Source: Pseudoscleropodium purum
Taxonomy: Eukaryota; Streptophyta; Bryopsida; Hypnales; Brachytheciaceae
Direction of reading: 5' to 3'
DNA length: 64,000 nucleotides
NCBI GenBank assembly: GCA_963969395.1
Contig: OZ017798.1
Coordinates: 22,188,173 to 22,252,172 of the forward strand
Shown here: piece after piece, positions 25,780 through 39,768 of the stretch
Position numbering within the stretch: the stretch's first letter is position 1
Layout: the number at the start of each line of letters is the position of its first letter
Notes under the pieces: generated by a model
The model's input: the letters and a program-made list of their open reading frames with translations, nothing else
Told to the model about the DNA's origin: nothing
Database searches by the model: none
Made by a program: the position numbers and the translations under genes

Positions 25780-26820
25780 CACTCCTAAGAAATTCCCCGT
25801 TCATTTCATGGAAGGTTTCTACAGCGTAATGCAGGATTGTGTGGGCTTTCTTGGGGTAATCGGGCATTACGGATCACTCGTCCAACTTCAACTTCTCATC
25901 TTTCTGCTCATGATTTACATTGGGCAATGGTTCCTTGTCGTCAGACATTTTGGGAAATAACAGGCCTCATCGTCAGGCTCTGCCCTCCTCGTTGGCCTGT
26001 TATTTCCTACAACACCTTCTTCCTCAGGCATTGCCCTATACTTTACCTTACGTTCAGTAATTGATTGATTTGGGCCGTAGTTGGTCCTGGACTTTTTCCA
26101 ACAAGCCCCCCTCCCCCCTCTTTTTCTGCCTGTAAGTTCTGACGAACAGTCTGCCATGAATCATGGTGCTCCTTTAACTTCCTTGCAATGGCCCCAAGTG
26201 CTGGAGCTGGCTCAGCTTTTTTCTTACACCCCAAGTCTTCATTGTTTGGTCTGAGGAGTTGAAAGTATATTTTGTTTTGCTATGTTGGGTGGTCTCCTGT
26301 GACAGGGGACGGAGGACCTCCACTGAACTGGAACTACTGAAACCACTGAAACTCCACTGAAACTGAAAGACACATTCAATGGGGGGTGAAGTAGGGTTCT
26401 CCACATGTGCTACAGCTTGCTCTGAACCTAAACTAAAATCCCGCACCCCCAAGGCCCCCCCCCCTGCCCCCTTTCTGCTCCGTGCATTGGATACCCAGCC
26501 AGGAGGGCTGCATGATGGGCCCCACCCATGGATGGATGAAAAAGAGGATGGAAGGACATTCCCCGGCCCAGCTTGGCCACTCAAGCATCTTTTATAAGTG
26601 GATGGCAAGGTGTGGTAAATCCAGCCCACATGGAACTCCACCCAACTAAAATCTCCGCTCACCTCGCGTACTCCATCCACGTGATTCCAAAGGGACAAAT
26701 TTGGCAATCATCCTCATTTCCGCAGGGAGGAAAGAAGTCAGGCGGGCAAGCAATTAAACACCCTTTATGTTCATTGATAATAATCAGAGCCTGGCTGTAC
26801 CCCAGTTGATCTTTTTAATA
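25780..26820. other. GC-richer island, no gene recognised
   Basis: Balanced to GC-rich sequence with several overlapping open frames on both strands, the longest 177 codons on minus at 26174-26707. Their products are Ser/Pro/Gly-rich, without a known domain or gene structure. It may be relic genic or retroelement DNA. Confidence 0.5.
25953..26007. repeat. Perfect 14-bp inverted repeat in a GC-rich island
   Basis: GGAAATAACAGGCC (25953-25966) and GGCCTGTTATTTCC (25994-26007) are separated by 27 bases. Confidence 0.85.
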
Positions 26821-27279
26821 TTAATTGATTTGGGATGAAAGAACATGTGGGCAGGCGGGGATCCTCTTTGAAATTAGGAGAGATTGTGAATTTGAACAAA
26901 TGAAGGATTCAAGGTCTACAACCATATTGGCATATACAGATGGTAAAACCATCCATTACCAACTAGGGACCCATACCCAACTTGTATGGAAATTTACACT
27001 ACTTTATACTATTCCAAAACATGTGTGGAATCTTTGAAATGGTCGACTATGGGTAGTTCTACCATATACGTGGCTATAGAAACCACCATTTTCATACCTA
27101 CAAAAGAATTTAGGTACATGTCATTCATGATTTTAAAGATCAATGCGTCTAAACATAACATAAGCTTATTCCTCTCAATTCAAGAGCCTTTCGAGCATCT
27201 CCCACCTACCTTTTGTATTTTTGTAGCCCTCCATTTCTAAGTTACCTCTTGGGAGGACCACGTGGTCTAGGCTTCCTCC

Positions 27280-28190
27280 TCCCCTGCGACTGTAGTACAT
27301 CACCCCAAATGAATTCAGAACATGAGGCTTGCTCCAAGAACTTGGTCAACAACTCAAGCAGATCCCAAGTCAACAATGAAGAATATCAGTTTTTGTTTTT
27401 AATTTTTAAAATTTTATAAGCCTATTGCAAGCCTGCCAAATGGAGTGACAGAGTTGGAGGCCTGCATTTTGTTGGGCCACTGTTTACGATATTGTGAAGA
27501 ATATGGTATGGGAGCCTACTCATTTATGACCACTTCAACAATTACGCGTATCTGGAGCGCAGGTGTCTTGAGTGTAGAAATCTTCCCATGCAAAGGAGAT
27601 CACCCATTTTCAATTAGCATCCCATTTTCGTAGCATAGGGTGATCTGTTTATGAAGCATATTGTGCTCTATTTCAAAAAAACTGTAGAGGAGAAACTAAT
27701 GATTTTTTAGGCAATCAGTGTTGCATTGTCGAATTTAGATTGCAGCTTGGGGTGCTCTATTTCAGTAATAAAGTGTTCACAGATTTCAAGCATGAGTTGG
27801 TTGGAAATAACATGTCCTATATCACAGTATGACGGCAAAGAGAATCTTTTCACTTAAAATTTTTTATAAATTTTGTTTTTTTTTATAAATTCCATGTCCA
27901 AAAATACCGAATCCTTATCAAATGTATTTTTGGACAGGTGAAATTTCTTTCTAGATTTTCCCGATACTATACAAGGTCTAATTTGCTTAAGTGATTGGAA
28001 ATGGGTGATCATCCTAATACAAAAATAGGTTTTAGAAGGATTCCATAGTTTTTTCATAATTTTATTTCTCAAAACGTAATCGATTCAACCTATTCTTGTC
28101 ATGTAAGTCTTTCTATTTCAAACGAGAGGTTGGTTGCACAATTGACCAAGATTGTAGCCAATGTAGCAAGAATAGGTCCTTGGTCGGAAA
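27280..28190 (+). repeat. Family E repeat
   Basis: Second copy of the 0.5-kb repeat, partly GC-richer at its left end. Short frames (27213-27419, 27445-27633) are not supported as genes. Confidence 0.5.
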
Positions 28191-28480
28191 TAGGTCGCCT
28201 CCCTAAAAATCACCTACTCTTAAAAAGGGAGTTATATGTTAGGTTAGAGTGAACTAACTCCTCATTTCTCTCCCCAAAGTCATTCTAGAGGTGTATGTAA
28301 AAAAAAAGTTTCTTATTTTGTGCCTGATTAATTTACCTTTGGCACTTTTAATAGCTAATTTAGGGCCTCTAATTGCAAATATGAATTCAAAATTTGCAAA
28401 TTTTATCATGCATGGAAAAAAAAATTAATGTTTCCCTTGAAGACAAGTGAGGAGTTAGTTCACCCTACCTAAAGACATAT

Positions 28481-29496
28481 TTAACTTGACCCCTAAATGT
28501 ATTGGACTATGTTTTCACCAAAAATCTCCCAAACTGCCATTTCTAGTATATGTACCAAATTTTAAAAGAAAAACATTTTTAGACACATATAACTGTAGGA
28601 CCTTGTAGTAATTTGGTTGGACATTTTGACTGAGTAGATTGAAAGATAATCATGTTTGAAGTGACAAAAGTCCTTTTTTTGGCCTTGCAAAAAAAATAGG
28701 GAGCTACCTTCACAAGGTCACATTCGCATGAAAAAATGTCCAAAATGGTGGTGCTTCTTTGCATTCATTCTTCAAGTCAAGTTAAACTATATGCTTGAAA
28801 AATTTCACATCATCCAGCCTTTGTTGGCTTGGCCACTTTGTACTTTTTTTAAATTTTTTATGCAATGGTTCTTTCCATTTGTTCAAATAATACAAAATAA
28901 AATTTCACATCATTTGGAATAGTACAACTTATAAGAAAAAATAGTAAATGGAAAGAAATAGAGAATGATTGAAAATACTAAATTGTTCAAAATTTAGTAA
29001 TAGAATTGAAAAATGCCAATCACAATGGTTGTGATGTTGGAGTAAACAATCTACATCCTATGATTTTATTTTATTGAAATTTTTTTATTGAAATGGAGTT
29101 AAATAAAGAACTTCAAAGTTTATTTTAAAGTGTAGATTCCATAACTAGCCACAAACAAAACTCCTCATAACTTTCATCTCGTTAATGAAAATGGAATGAT
29201 TCAAAGCTTTCAGCATATATATATATCTAAAAAAACATTCTCAGATTTTTATTTCTTAGAAGAGTGATTTTTAAAGAATTTTTTTGGATTGCCTACCAAG
29301 TATCAAAAATTACATATCATGTAATAACTTTTAAACTATGTAGTCAAAAGTTATGAAAATTAGTGGGCCTCCAAGCTACTCCTTGGGCACATGTTGTGTG
29401 AGAATTTCAAAGAAAATAAATAAAAACTCCATTTGAAGTGAGCTATCCTAAATCACTATGTTACCGAAAAACACAATTTGGGCATATATGGGTTAA
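28481..29496 (-). repeat. Family B repeat, about 1 kb
   Basis: Bounded by TTAACTTGACCCCTAAATG and GGGCATATATGGGTTAA, the family's imperfect inverted ends. It contains the shared CTATGTTTTCACCAAAAATC and CATAACTTTCATCTCGTTAA segments. No coding sequence seen. Confidence 0.65.
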
Positions 29497-30404
29497 ATTG
29501 TAGAGGGCAATTATTTCCAATCAAGGCTATAAAAGATTTCCAAACAAAGCTTAGAATGTACTTTTTAGTCCTTCTTGAAAGTTGGGACTAGTAAGGTCAT
29601 GACACAAGTCTCAAAGTAGTGAGTGGGAAAATAGTTCTTGAATGATAGGAACTCAAAGACTTTATATCTTGGTATGGTCTTAGACCAATTGTTGACTTCC
29701 AAAACTCATAATAATTTCAATGCAAACCATAAAATTACTAAAAAAATTTGTAATTCTTGTGATTTCTATCTTCCAACATAGTAAAAAATTGACATTGTTT
29801 TATGTTTGCTTGAAAACATGTGTGAAATTGCTTAATTGGTCAACTACTAGTAGTTCTACCATAAGTATCTATCCATCCATCCTTTGATTTAGGCTATTTT
29901 GTTTTATTTGTTTGTTACATTGAGATCTCCTGGATTATCAGTCTATCGGTCGCATTTTTAATATTGTTGGAAAGCCTTGTTCAAAGAGGGGTGGACAAAC
30001 TTGGTTTTGTAATGATTGGATCTATGATGTGAAAGTGATTGAATTTTGAAGTTTTTATGACTTAAAAAAAATTAGAAAACTACTTTTACTTTTAATTTGA
30101 CTATGGCAATGACAAGCATAGAACACACTAATCTACACCTAAAGTTAGGCTATTTGCTTGTTTTTTTTGTTTGTGATGGTGAGATTTTCAGGACTATACA
30201 TCCTTTGATTGCATTCTGGATATAGTTGGAAAGTCCTTTGTGAAGAAAGGTGTATGTGCATTCCAACTTAGTCGCGGCTAAAAATTGATGTTATATTTGG
30301 AAGTTTTGATGAGTTAAAAAATAATTAAAGATGAAATTCACTTTTATTTTGACTATGGCAACAAGAGAAGGAACATTAGTCACAATGAAGTTAACTTCAA
30401 ATAG

Positions 30405-30715
30405 GAGGTTCTAAAAGCACACAAGCCCTAAAAGCACCCACCTCTTCAAATTTACGCTATATGTACATGTTGTTTTTTGTTTTTTGTAGCCTTCACCAAT
30501 GTACAAACAATGTACATTTCAGAGTCATGTGCCATTCAACTTCAGAATTTCATAACTAATTCCACAAAGCTCAAAAAAAAAAATGAAACAACTTGGTTAG
30601 ATGCCAATTCCACTTGTCTTTCATTAAAAAAAAAAGTTTGAGTAATATTTCAAGAAGTTTCACCTCCACAAAACTCAATCCTAGCTCTTACATGGTCAAT
30701 TTATGGACCTCCTAC
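30405..30715 (+). repeat. Family C repeat, best preserved copy
   Basis: GTTCTAAAAGCACACAAGCC through CTTCAGAATTTCATAACTAA, TTCCACAAAGCTC and GATGCCAATTCCACTTGTC. It provides the clearest empty site for the Harbinger insertion. Confidence 0.7.
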
Positions 30716-31270
30716 CTTACGCGTGGCAGGGGTGGCTGAAGAAAGTGCTCCTCCTCCTTGCATGGGACCCCACTTTGAAGGCTGTCAGAAGCCTGCTTGG
30801 ACTTGTGTCTGGCAGGGGCAGGGATGCTCTTTCTTCTCTTGGCTTTTGCTTTCCTCTGCTTTGCTTCGCGATGGCAGTGAGTTTGTTTGTTTGTTTGTTG
30901 AATTAGTCCTGAAGAAAGCCCTAAGTTAATCATTCTCATTTGGTCACATGTTTGGACGGGTTCACGGCGTTCGGGTACAACCAATGGAGGGTTGTGATAA
31001 GTAATCCCATCCACCCATGATGCTCAGTTGTCCTTAAGTAAGTCAAGTAGGTCACCTGTCACCCTCATTTATTGGGAGAGCCAGCGGCAGCTGGAGCAGC
31101 ACCCATCCCGGACCCCCAACTCGTGGCACCCGCTCGGCTTTCCATGTGGAGTTCATTCCCTAGGGGCTCCAATGCTCTTCTTTCTCTTTTTTGAGCAATG
31201 GGGATCCAACAATTGGGATCCACCGTGAGAAAATAATATAAGTAGAGAACTTTGTGTTCCATGTTCAAGT
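30700..31270. other. GC-richer island, no gene recognised
   Basis: Immediately follows a family C copy, as the 20.65-kb island does. A 100-codon minus frame (30712-31014) has a Lys/Arg/Ala-rich product of no known family. Confidence 0.4.
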
Positions 31271-31399
31271 ACATTTACTTAGTGAAAGAAAAGCATATGT
31301 GGGTCAGTGCATGCACCACATAGAATAGAAAAGCTGGCTTCACTTGCAGGTCTATTCAGTTTGCATCTCAGTAAGCTTAAGTTATTACTTCATATTATG

Positions 31400-31661
31400 T
31401 TAACTCCTAAATGATTTTGACTACGTTTTCACCAAAACCACTCCAAAACTGTCAATTCTAGTACAAGTACCAAATTTTTGGAAGAAAAAAAACACCATTT
31501 TTGTACACATGTAATCGTAGGATCTTGTAGTATGCTAATTCAAAAAAAGGTGCAAAAAAATTCAGAAGTTTTCACCATGTAGATTGCAAGATATTAGCAT
31601 TTGAAGTGACAAATATATTTTGGAACACCAAAAAAATGCAATTTGGGTATTTAGAAGTTAA
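31400..31661 (-). repeat. Family B repeat, short internally deleted copy
   Basis: 262 bp with both ends preserved: TTAACTCCTAAATG at the left and GGGTATTTAGAAGTTAA at the right. The middle 0.7 kb present in other copies is missing, as in a non-autonomous deletion derivative. Confidence 0.65.
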
Positions 31662-33167
31662 GGTGTGCTTTTGGAGTCAATCCCCTACCTTTGCCTCCCC
31701 CACCTATATTAGTCACCACACGTGAATTTCAACCCCTAAGGTATATCCTAGAAAATTAAATGATCCTAAAGAAATGCCAAATTGTCATGTGTCTAAAGGC
31801 AAACCACCATGCTAGGAATTAGTACGAGAACTGGTTTAGCATAAAAAGTATTTAGATTTGTTGTGGTGTGGAGAATGGATTGAAAAACTTTTTGCTAAGG
31901 TAGCAACACCTATAACAATGAATTTAAGGGTTTTGAACATGATTTCTATTATTAAACATTCAACAAATTGTTGGACCCTATTAGAAAAATAATTGATTAG
32001 AAAGACTCATGGAAATGGATCTTTTAACTTTTTTTTATTCAAATATTGATATTTACTAGGCATGTTTTGTAAAGTGCAACTCATATGTAGTACCAAGGAA
32101 AAAATCCAAGGAAATTTTCACTCCATCACTAAGGGGGGAAATGCACCATGTGGCTAGACTTTATCTTATAATTGGAGAAAAATACATCCATGTTTTTTAT
32201 TCTAGTAAAAGTCTAGTGGTATTCTAAATGCACCATGGGTGTGGCTAGGCTTTACCTAGGCATTTTAAAACTATGGAACAAACCCTAATTATGTATATGA
32301 GTATCCTCAAATCTTTGCATTATGAAGATCCTTGTAACATAACTAGTTGTTGATTTTTTCAATACTAATTTGTCACCTTCCCATTGGCAACCCATCACCA
32401 TTGCTATTACGAGTTACAATTCATAACCTTCTTACATTTCAACTTGTTTCCTACACCTTTGGATCACAAAGGTCAAAGGTTGTGATTGAAAAATATACAA
32501 TTGGTTATCTAATACATTCTTTGTATTCAAATTCTCTTAAAGCCTAATTTACACAACCAAATAGGATCATGTAGTGAAATTGAATTCAATAATACATGCT
32601 CGCATTGATCAAACTATATTAGTTAACAATTTAGATACTAATTCTTGCTTATTAACTTGCAATGAATTTACATTTATTTCCACTAATAGATTACTTTTCA
32701 ACTTTGGATAACTACATTAGTACTGCCTTTATCAATGGTTTGTATTGTTTTATCTTACCATTGTCAACCAAGTAGCAACAATTAGTTTAATTTTGAAAGT
32801 GGTGGGATTCAACATAACTAGGATCTTAATTCATACCAATCTAAATTTTTTTGGAATTATTGCTCTTATTATTTGAAAGTCTAACTCCTCATTAGTTGTT
32901 TTTAATGTGAAGATACGATAAGTTAACTTTCAACATGATAAGGGATGGTGGACATCAATAAAATATCTTAAATGAACAATAATCAAAGACTTTTAGGAGG
33001 AGATATCTCATACCCATATAATATTGATCAATATCTATGATAGGAACCAATAAAGATCATAAGTCATGAAAGTACTTTAGTATAAGTTAAGATATCAATC
33101 TATGACCGACATCCACTTGAGTCTTTAGGAACTAGTTCCATTGCCAAATAGCTGACAATTATTTTTG
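31662..33167. other. AT-rich intergenic region
   Basis: No gene or delimited repeat recognised between the short and long family B copies. Confidence 0.5.
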
Positions 33168-34079
33168 ATCCCTAAATGCCCAAATTGCATTTTTTTGGTA
33201 ACATAACAATTTGGGGCAACTCACTACAAATGAATTTTTTAATTTTTATTTGATGAAATTTTATCACAACATATGTCCAAGGAGTAGCTTTAAGGCCCTA
33301 AAAATTCATAACTTTTGACTACATGGTTAAAAAGTTATTATATAATACGTGTTTTTATTACTCGACAAGCAGTCTAGGCAATCAAAAAAACTTTCTTAAA
33401 AATTTGAAATTAGTTCTCTAGATTTACATATACTTGGAAAGCTTTGAATCATTCACATTTGATCAACAAGTCAGAAGTTATGAAAGTTTTAGTTTGCAAG
33501 AGTTTGCATGTAGGTCATTATTGAATCTCTACTCAAAGACAAACTTTGAAGTCCTTTATTTAACTCAATTTTCAATATTTTTGAAAAAAATAAAAAGTAA
33601 AGTGTAGATTTTTCATAAAAACATTATAACCATTGGGATTGGCATTTTTCAATTCCATTAATAAATTGTCAACAACTTGGTATTTTGAATCATTCTCCTT
33701 CTTTCTGGTAACTATTTTTTTCCTATATATTGTACAACTAAAATGATCTGAAATTTTTCAAGCATGTAGGCAACTTGACTTGAAGAATCAATTTAAAGAG
33801 TAACCATCATTTTTCACATTTTTTAATACAAATGTGACTTTATGAAGTGCTGCTGCCTAAATTTTCGCAAGACCTAAAAAAAGATTTTTGTCACTTCAAA
33901 TGCTAATATCTTGCAATCTACATGGTGCAAATTTCTGAATTTTTTTGCACATCTTTATAGCCTAGCATACTACAAGATTTCATGGATACATGTGTCCAAA
34001 AATGTTTTTTTTTTTTTCCAAATTTGAGTACTTGTACTAGAAATGGCAGTTTTTGAGCGTTTTTGGTGAAAACATAGTA
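33168..34079 (+). repeat. Family B repeat, about 0.9 kb
   Basis: Starts CCCTAAATGCCCAAATTGCA and ends GGTGAAAACATAGT. Shares its whole middle, including CATAACTTTTGACTACATGG and GCTAATATCTTGCAATCTAC, with the 28.5- and 39.8-kb copies. Confidence 0.65.
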
Positions 34080-34189
34080 AAAAAACAAGATAAAATTAAA
34101 AAAATAATAGAGGTCTTCAGTTGACAAATCACACGTACTAAAGCAAAATTTAGCCATTGACACTCCAACTCTTGGAGGAGGGATAATCA

Positions 34190-34500
34190 TACTGCAAATT
34201 CAATTAAAATATTATAGAATAGACATTGAAACACATAAATTGATTATACTTATTCGTGCTATTTTATACAACTTAAGTTTTTTTTTCCTATAATGTTAGA
34301 TTTGAAATGTGAAAAGAAGATTAAAAGATTACAAACATCTTCTAAATTTCTAATCCCTTTGTAATTGAACATTGTAATCTTTCAATCTATATGTGATATT
34401 GGTATGGTTTGTTTTTTTGTGTGATTCGTGAAATGTTTAGTCTAAGATCTTACACTTACAATTTGAAAAAGGTTGTTAGATTTTTGACTTTTTGTTTTGT
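34190..34500 (+). repeat. Family D repeat, partial
   Basis: AGATTTGAAATGTGAAAAGA and CAATCTATATGTGATATTGG align with the family centre. Confidence 0.5.
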
Positions 34501-34790
34501 TAGAATATATTCTAAGAAGTAAAAGAAATCAAACCTTGCACAGGTAGGGGTTTGGAGCATTTCAACCTAAACACACCAAGTAGGCCCATGGACAATTCTA
34601 CCATGCCCAAGTTTAGTAGAGAATCCAACCAAAAGCACAACATCTCAAAAAAAATATTCCAAAGCTCTTCAAATTCACCCCACCCTACACACACACACCA
34701 AGGTCAAGTTCAAGGGCTTGTAAGCATTCTCATTGCTTCCAAAGGTTGAGTCTATATAAGATGGATTCCACAATTGCTAGGTTTGCATGC

Positions 34791-34795
<5 letters not shown>

Positions 34796-34826
<31 letters not shown>
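34796..34826. repeat. (TA)n microsatellite
   Basis: About 15 TA units. Confidence 0.95.
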
Positions 34827-34828
<2 letters not shown>

Positions 34829-35349
34829 ATTTTTTTAGCGAATTTTCACTAAAAAGCAGTACTTTTTTTATAAGGAATATTTGGCAAGATATATATATTT
34901 TTTTCAATGGATGAAAATGCAAAATGCTATGCAAATCTTAGAATGGTATAGTTCTATATTAGATGAATGTACACCTACTTTTCAAATGAATAAATAAATT
35001 TTCATCCATAGATTACATGTTTCATCCATTTTTGTAGAGGTAAACAGCGTTATCACTCCAATGAAGATTGCTTTCTACACTGCCTAAAATGAATGAAAAA
35101 AGCAGCAGCTACTTCAAAACTAGCTGGTAGAATTGAGAAAAAAAAAAACTTTTGCCATTTGAAAAACATCAGGAAAAATCCGATGAAAAAATCTGTAAAT
35201 TTTTTGTTTAGAGTTAAAAAAAAATTAGAGAAAGTAAACATACTCAAATCTTCAAAAAACTGGTTCAATTTCAGAATTGAATGAAATTAGCTGCTGAAAT
35301 TCATTAAAAAAATAAATATCCCAAACACTTTTCTACACTGCCTAAAATA

Positions 35350-36285
35350 TATGAAAAAAGCCATTCAATATTACGTAACGCTGAACAAGTGAGGCAAAGT
35401 GGATATCAGATGCAAGGATGGCACGGTGCAGAAGATCTCAGTTTCCCCATTTATAAACTTCAAGCCAATTTTGAGGCCCAAACTGAAGATTGAACCATGT
35501 TCTTTTTTTTTTCTTTTTTTTTAAATACACAAATAAAGGGAATCATGTTCTGTTTTTAACTTAGAACTTAGAGCATCTCCAGACCAAGGTTGCCCTTCCT
35601 TTTATTTAAGCCCTTCCTTATATATACACTGTATGATCCCCTGCCCCTTGCCTGCCTAGCCCGCCTTGTGTGTGAATGCAGGCAATGAAATCATTGCCAG
35701 TTGGTCATGGTGGCTGGCTCTTGAAACTTTCTCAAAGTAGTATGTCAGCGACAAAATCATTGATACCATCAATTTGTTTAGAATGCTTCCCCAATAGACT
35801 GCTGTTTCTTTTCCCTGCCAATTTCTCAGAATGATACCCTAAAATAATGTTAAAAAAACACCCAAAGAAAGGCAAACTTACAGCACTCATACCCCATTGA
35901 GCTTTTTTTTATTATGATTTTTAATTCATTTAAGCTTATTAGTGGTTCAGGTCATCAGATCCCCATCTGGTCCATCCTGGAGAACTGGAGTGAATTCATT
36001 TGGGGTCCAAGGGACAGACATTCCATCCGAGACACAGGCAGGCAGATGCTTATTACAGTATTATTACTACTACTTGAATGGAACCAGTTTGCAATGAACA
36101 TTAATAATTAAGTGGCCATAGATCGATCATGGCCGGAAGGGAAGGGAAGTGTTGCAAATAGTTTCTTCCCTTTATTTTTATTTAATTCTACTTGTTGTCT
36201 TGTGCATCTTTACAAATGGAAAGTTCCAGAAATTCCTAAGCTTGGGGGATGTCTGCAGAAAATGATGGCATGCACATTGCCTGCG

Positions 36286-36316
<31 letters not shown>

Positions 36317-36420
36317 TGTGTGTGTGTGTGCTATGGTGGCAAGATGATGAACTGAATAACGGAGAAGCTCACCAAGGGATTGATTTATGAATTTATTTAA
36401 ATATTATTTCTTGTTTCACA
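35350..36420. other. GC-richer island, no gene recognised
   Basis: Balanced composition. Contains TTAGAGCATCTCCAGACC at about 35568, a motif like plant MITE ends, and the AC/TG palindrome. No gene structure seen. Confidence 0.4.
36291..36330. repeat. (AC)n-(TG)n palindromic microsatellite
   Basis: About 12 AC units run directly into about seven TG units, giving a self-complementary block. Confidence 0.95.
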
Positions 36421-36630
36421 GTATTGGTAGCCAGTGAGATGTGCAAGTGGATGTAAGAACTGGAGGAAAAAAATTGAACTGAGAAAAGGTATGTTCGCAC
36501 TTGGTGTTCAGGTGATGTTTGTAATGTGAATCCGGTCCAAAATTAGGTCTAAATTCATTCCTGAGACCCTCAGTAACAACATTCTTGAACACCAAATGCA
36601 AACAAACCTGAAATAGCATACTCTACCCTA

Positions 36631-36756
<126 letters not shown>

Positions 36757-36769
36757 AGTGGTACCTACT

Positions 36770-37010
36770 TAGTGACTATTTCGTACCATCTTGTAAGGTG
36801 CATACCCCCAAAATTGCCACTTTTTGCTATTGTGCATAGTTACTATTATTAGATTAGTCAAATTTTCATTGATTTTCTTATTGGCAAGTGAAAAGAGGTC
36901 CCTACGCATGAAAGAATGCAACATTTGGATACCATAAGCAAAAGTTACAAAGGATCAAAGTCTTTTTGGTAGATGTTCTGTAATCATTTCTTCAACATAC
37001 ATTTGAATTG
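36770..37010 (+). repeat. Repeat shared with 44970-45180 (inverted)
   Basis: The stretch TTGCCACTTTTTGCTATTGT, ATTAGATTAGTCAAATTTTC, GGCAAGTGAAAAGAGGT and GGTAGATGTTCT reappears in reverse complement at 44970-45180. The superfamily is unknown. Confidence 0.55.
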
Positions 37011-37859
37011 ATTTCGGAGATGTATATAGAGTGATGATGGCAATTTCAGAGTACACCCACCTTGAGTCTTGTTCATCAAAGGATTTGAAAAGGAAGCTCC
37101 TAATTGTTCACTAATAAGGAATGTTGAGAAACATAGTATTGTTCTATACTCCTATATAAATGAAGTTGTCAAGATTCTTTGCTTTAGAGCATCTACCATG
37201 CAACCATTACTTCATCCAAAAGGGTATTATATATTTGCATTTAGGGCAAGTGGGTTTTTTAATCCAAAGAGTTTTTAAGTGTCCCTGAGGAGGATACTTA
37301 ATGTTTTTTGCAAGTTCTTGCAATCTCAATTTTAGGCATGATTTTTCAATTTTTTTTCTCCAAAAAATAAGGTTCATAGACTTTTTTTTTCAATTAGTGC
37401 TCAAAAGCAAAAGCTATGTCCCACAATGTTCAAAATATATGAAAATAAACAACAAAAAGAACAAAAATATATTTTTATTCGTTTTTAAAAGTAGATTGTT
37501 ATTTTTCTATGTGAAAAAGATTTGGTGTATTTCATTTGGATCAATGATGATAAAGTTATGGAGCATCTTGTTGTGTAGGTAATTAGATCATCTTCTAAGA
37601 AAAAGAAATATTGGTATATTGGAGTTGATTTTGAGCTCCATTTCTCCATTTTACAAATTAAAAAAACTCCACGGGATTAACTTTGTGTGTTCAATTCCAT
37701 CATAGAGCTATGAACAATTTTGTTTTGTCCTCAATTCCATTCCTATTTCTACTTAACACTCTTTTAAAGAATAAAAATCAAGTAATCTCATTAAAAGAAT
37801 CTTAGACTCACAACTCAATTTTTCATGATAAAAAAATTTGACAAACAAAAATTTTCAAT

Positions 37860-39700
37860 TAAGAGGATTCAAAGTCTTACAAACTAGTGTTCTACAATGC
37901 CCCAAACCCTATGCTTTCTCCACTTTAAATGCAAGTATCTTGCAACCAATGTGGTCAAATTTCCTAGAATTTCTTGCTTCCATTTTCACACTATTCTAAT
38001 ACAAAATCTTATGGTTAGATACACCAAAACAAATTTTTTTAATTTTGCATTAGAAATGATAGTTTGAGGGATTTTTGCTAAAGTGTTTTGTATTTACTTA
38101 AGATCTAAATTTGCCTTCTTGTGGATGATACTTATGCAAGGTCAACTAAGTCTACAACAAAGTTTTGCATTCAAAACTTTATAAACAATGCCAATTTTTC
38201 TTGCTTTACTTCTATTTGAAGCCTCTTTACTACTTAGAATGAATGAAATTACAAAATCTGGAAAAAGAGATTGAAGCTCAAAGTTGAATTACACTCTTAG
38301 TGCAAGTTTGGATTGAGATGTTGTATCAAGCTAAAGTGCCATGATGCCAACCACATGACATGGCCCTTGAAGCCTTTTCAACACCATATTTGTACTAAAT
38401 TTTTTTCAAAATGACAATCTTGTATAGTTTTTACTTCATTAGAGTGTAGGAGGAAGCAATTGGGCCAAATTGTAGGGGTTGTAATTGGACTAGGTATGAT
38501 TCTAGACATTTACACTTTATTCATCTAATAAAAACTTCCGAGATCTAAAAAGCCTAATTTGGATAGCAACATGATAATCTTATAGTACTCCCAATTTTTT
38601 GCTTATTCTACATAAAAAAAACTAATTAAGTGAGGCGAAATTTAAGGTGTACAATAGTGACAAAATTTGTTCCTATGTTAGAGTATTCAAATGAGAGATA
38701 CTATTTGTTGCAATCTAAAATCAATATAGAACGTAATCCTAACTTTCATCAAATTAATTCAATTTGATCCCTTTCTTTTACCTTTGTGAGACTAAACATG
38801 GAAACCATCATTGCAACTTTATGTTAAAACCATGTAAAATCTTAGAAATCCTAAGACCTCATTTTCATCAAAAATCACTTGAAATTGCCATTTCTATTGC
38901 GAAGAACAAAAAAGTTTTCTAAATTCTTTATTTTACATACATAACCACAAGATCTTGCACTAAACTATTTCAAGAATGTATAAAAGAAATTTGTGATTAT
39001 ATTATAAGACTATGAATCTTTTTAGCTTGAATTTTTTGCAATAAATAATTTGTATTAAAAAAAATTATGTTGAAGAATTGAGTTGATAATCTTGAGGGTC
39101 GGAATTTATAAAAGAAATTTATTTTCATTCTTTAAGAAATTGTTAAGTTGAAGTAGGTACAAGATTGAGGCAAAGCTAATGTCTTAGTAGATCTAAGATG
39201 GAATTGAAACACACTCATTCTAAGATTGAAATTATTCTAGCAAGCACACCAAACCTTGTGTGGAGCTCTTTCTTTTAAAAGATTTTGAATTTATTTTTTC
39301 AAAAGCAAAACCTAGTACATTACTTTCTAAAGAAGATTCTACTCTTGCTTACAAAACAAGAAGCTCCATAACTTTCACATCACCAATCCAAATAGAATGA
39401 ATCAAAGCTTTTATGTAGATAAAAATATAATCTACAAGAAACAAATATTAAAATCATTATTTCAAATTTTAGTGGATTTCTTTAGTTGCCCCTAAAGTTC
39501 AAATTTGTACTTTGATGGCATAAGTTTTGCTCCTAAAAACTAATTGAAATAAAAATTCCATTCCTAAAAAATTGATATGTTTTCTATCTTAAAAACAAAA
39601 CTTGATAAATTGCACTAAAATTTGAGATCATAGAAAGCTACCCAAACTTTCATGTCTTTTGAGTGGAAAATGTGACTTTATGGGTTAATACTCATGGGCA
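37860..39700. repeat. Two older, degenerate family B copies
   Basis: A fragment at about 37860-38090 (+) and a longer copy at about 38860-39700 (-) share TCATCAAAAATCACTTGAAA-like and AAATGCAAGTATCTTGCAAC-like segments with the family. Divergence is high; borders are approximate. The DNA between them shows nothing I recognise. Confidence 0.45.
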
Positions 39701-39768
39701 TTGAAGAATTTCAAAAATTGATGAATATGAAGTTAGTGTGCAATATTATAATATAATTTATCATCTAT

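Noticed and set aside
26174..26707. 177-codon minus-strand open frame
   Set aside because: It lies in a GC-richer island where both strands are open. The product is Ser/Pro/Gly-rich with no domain, and no splice or start context supports it.
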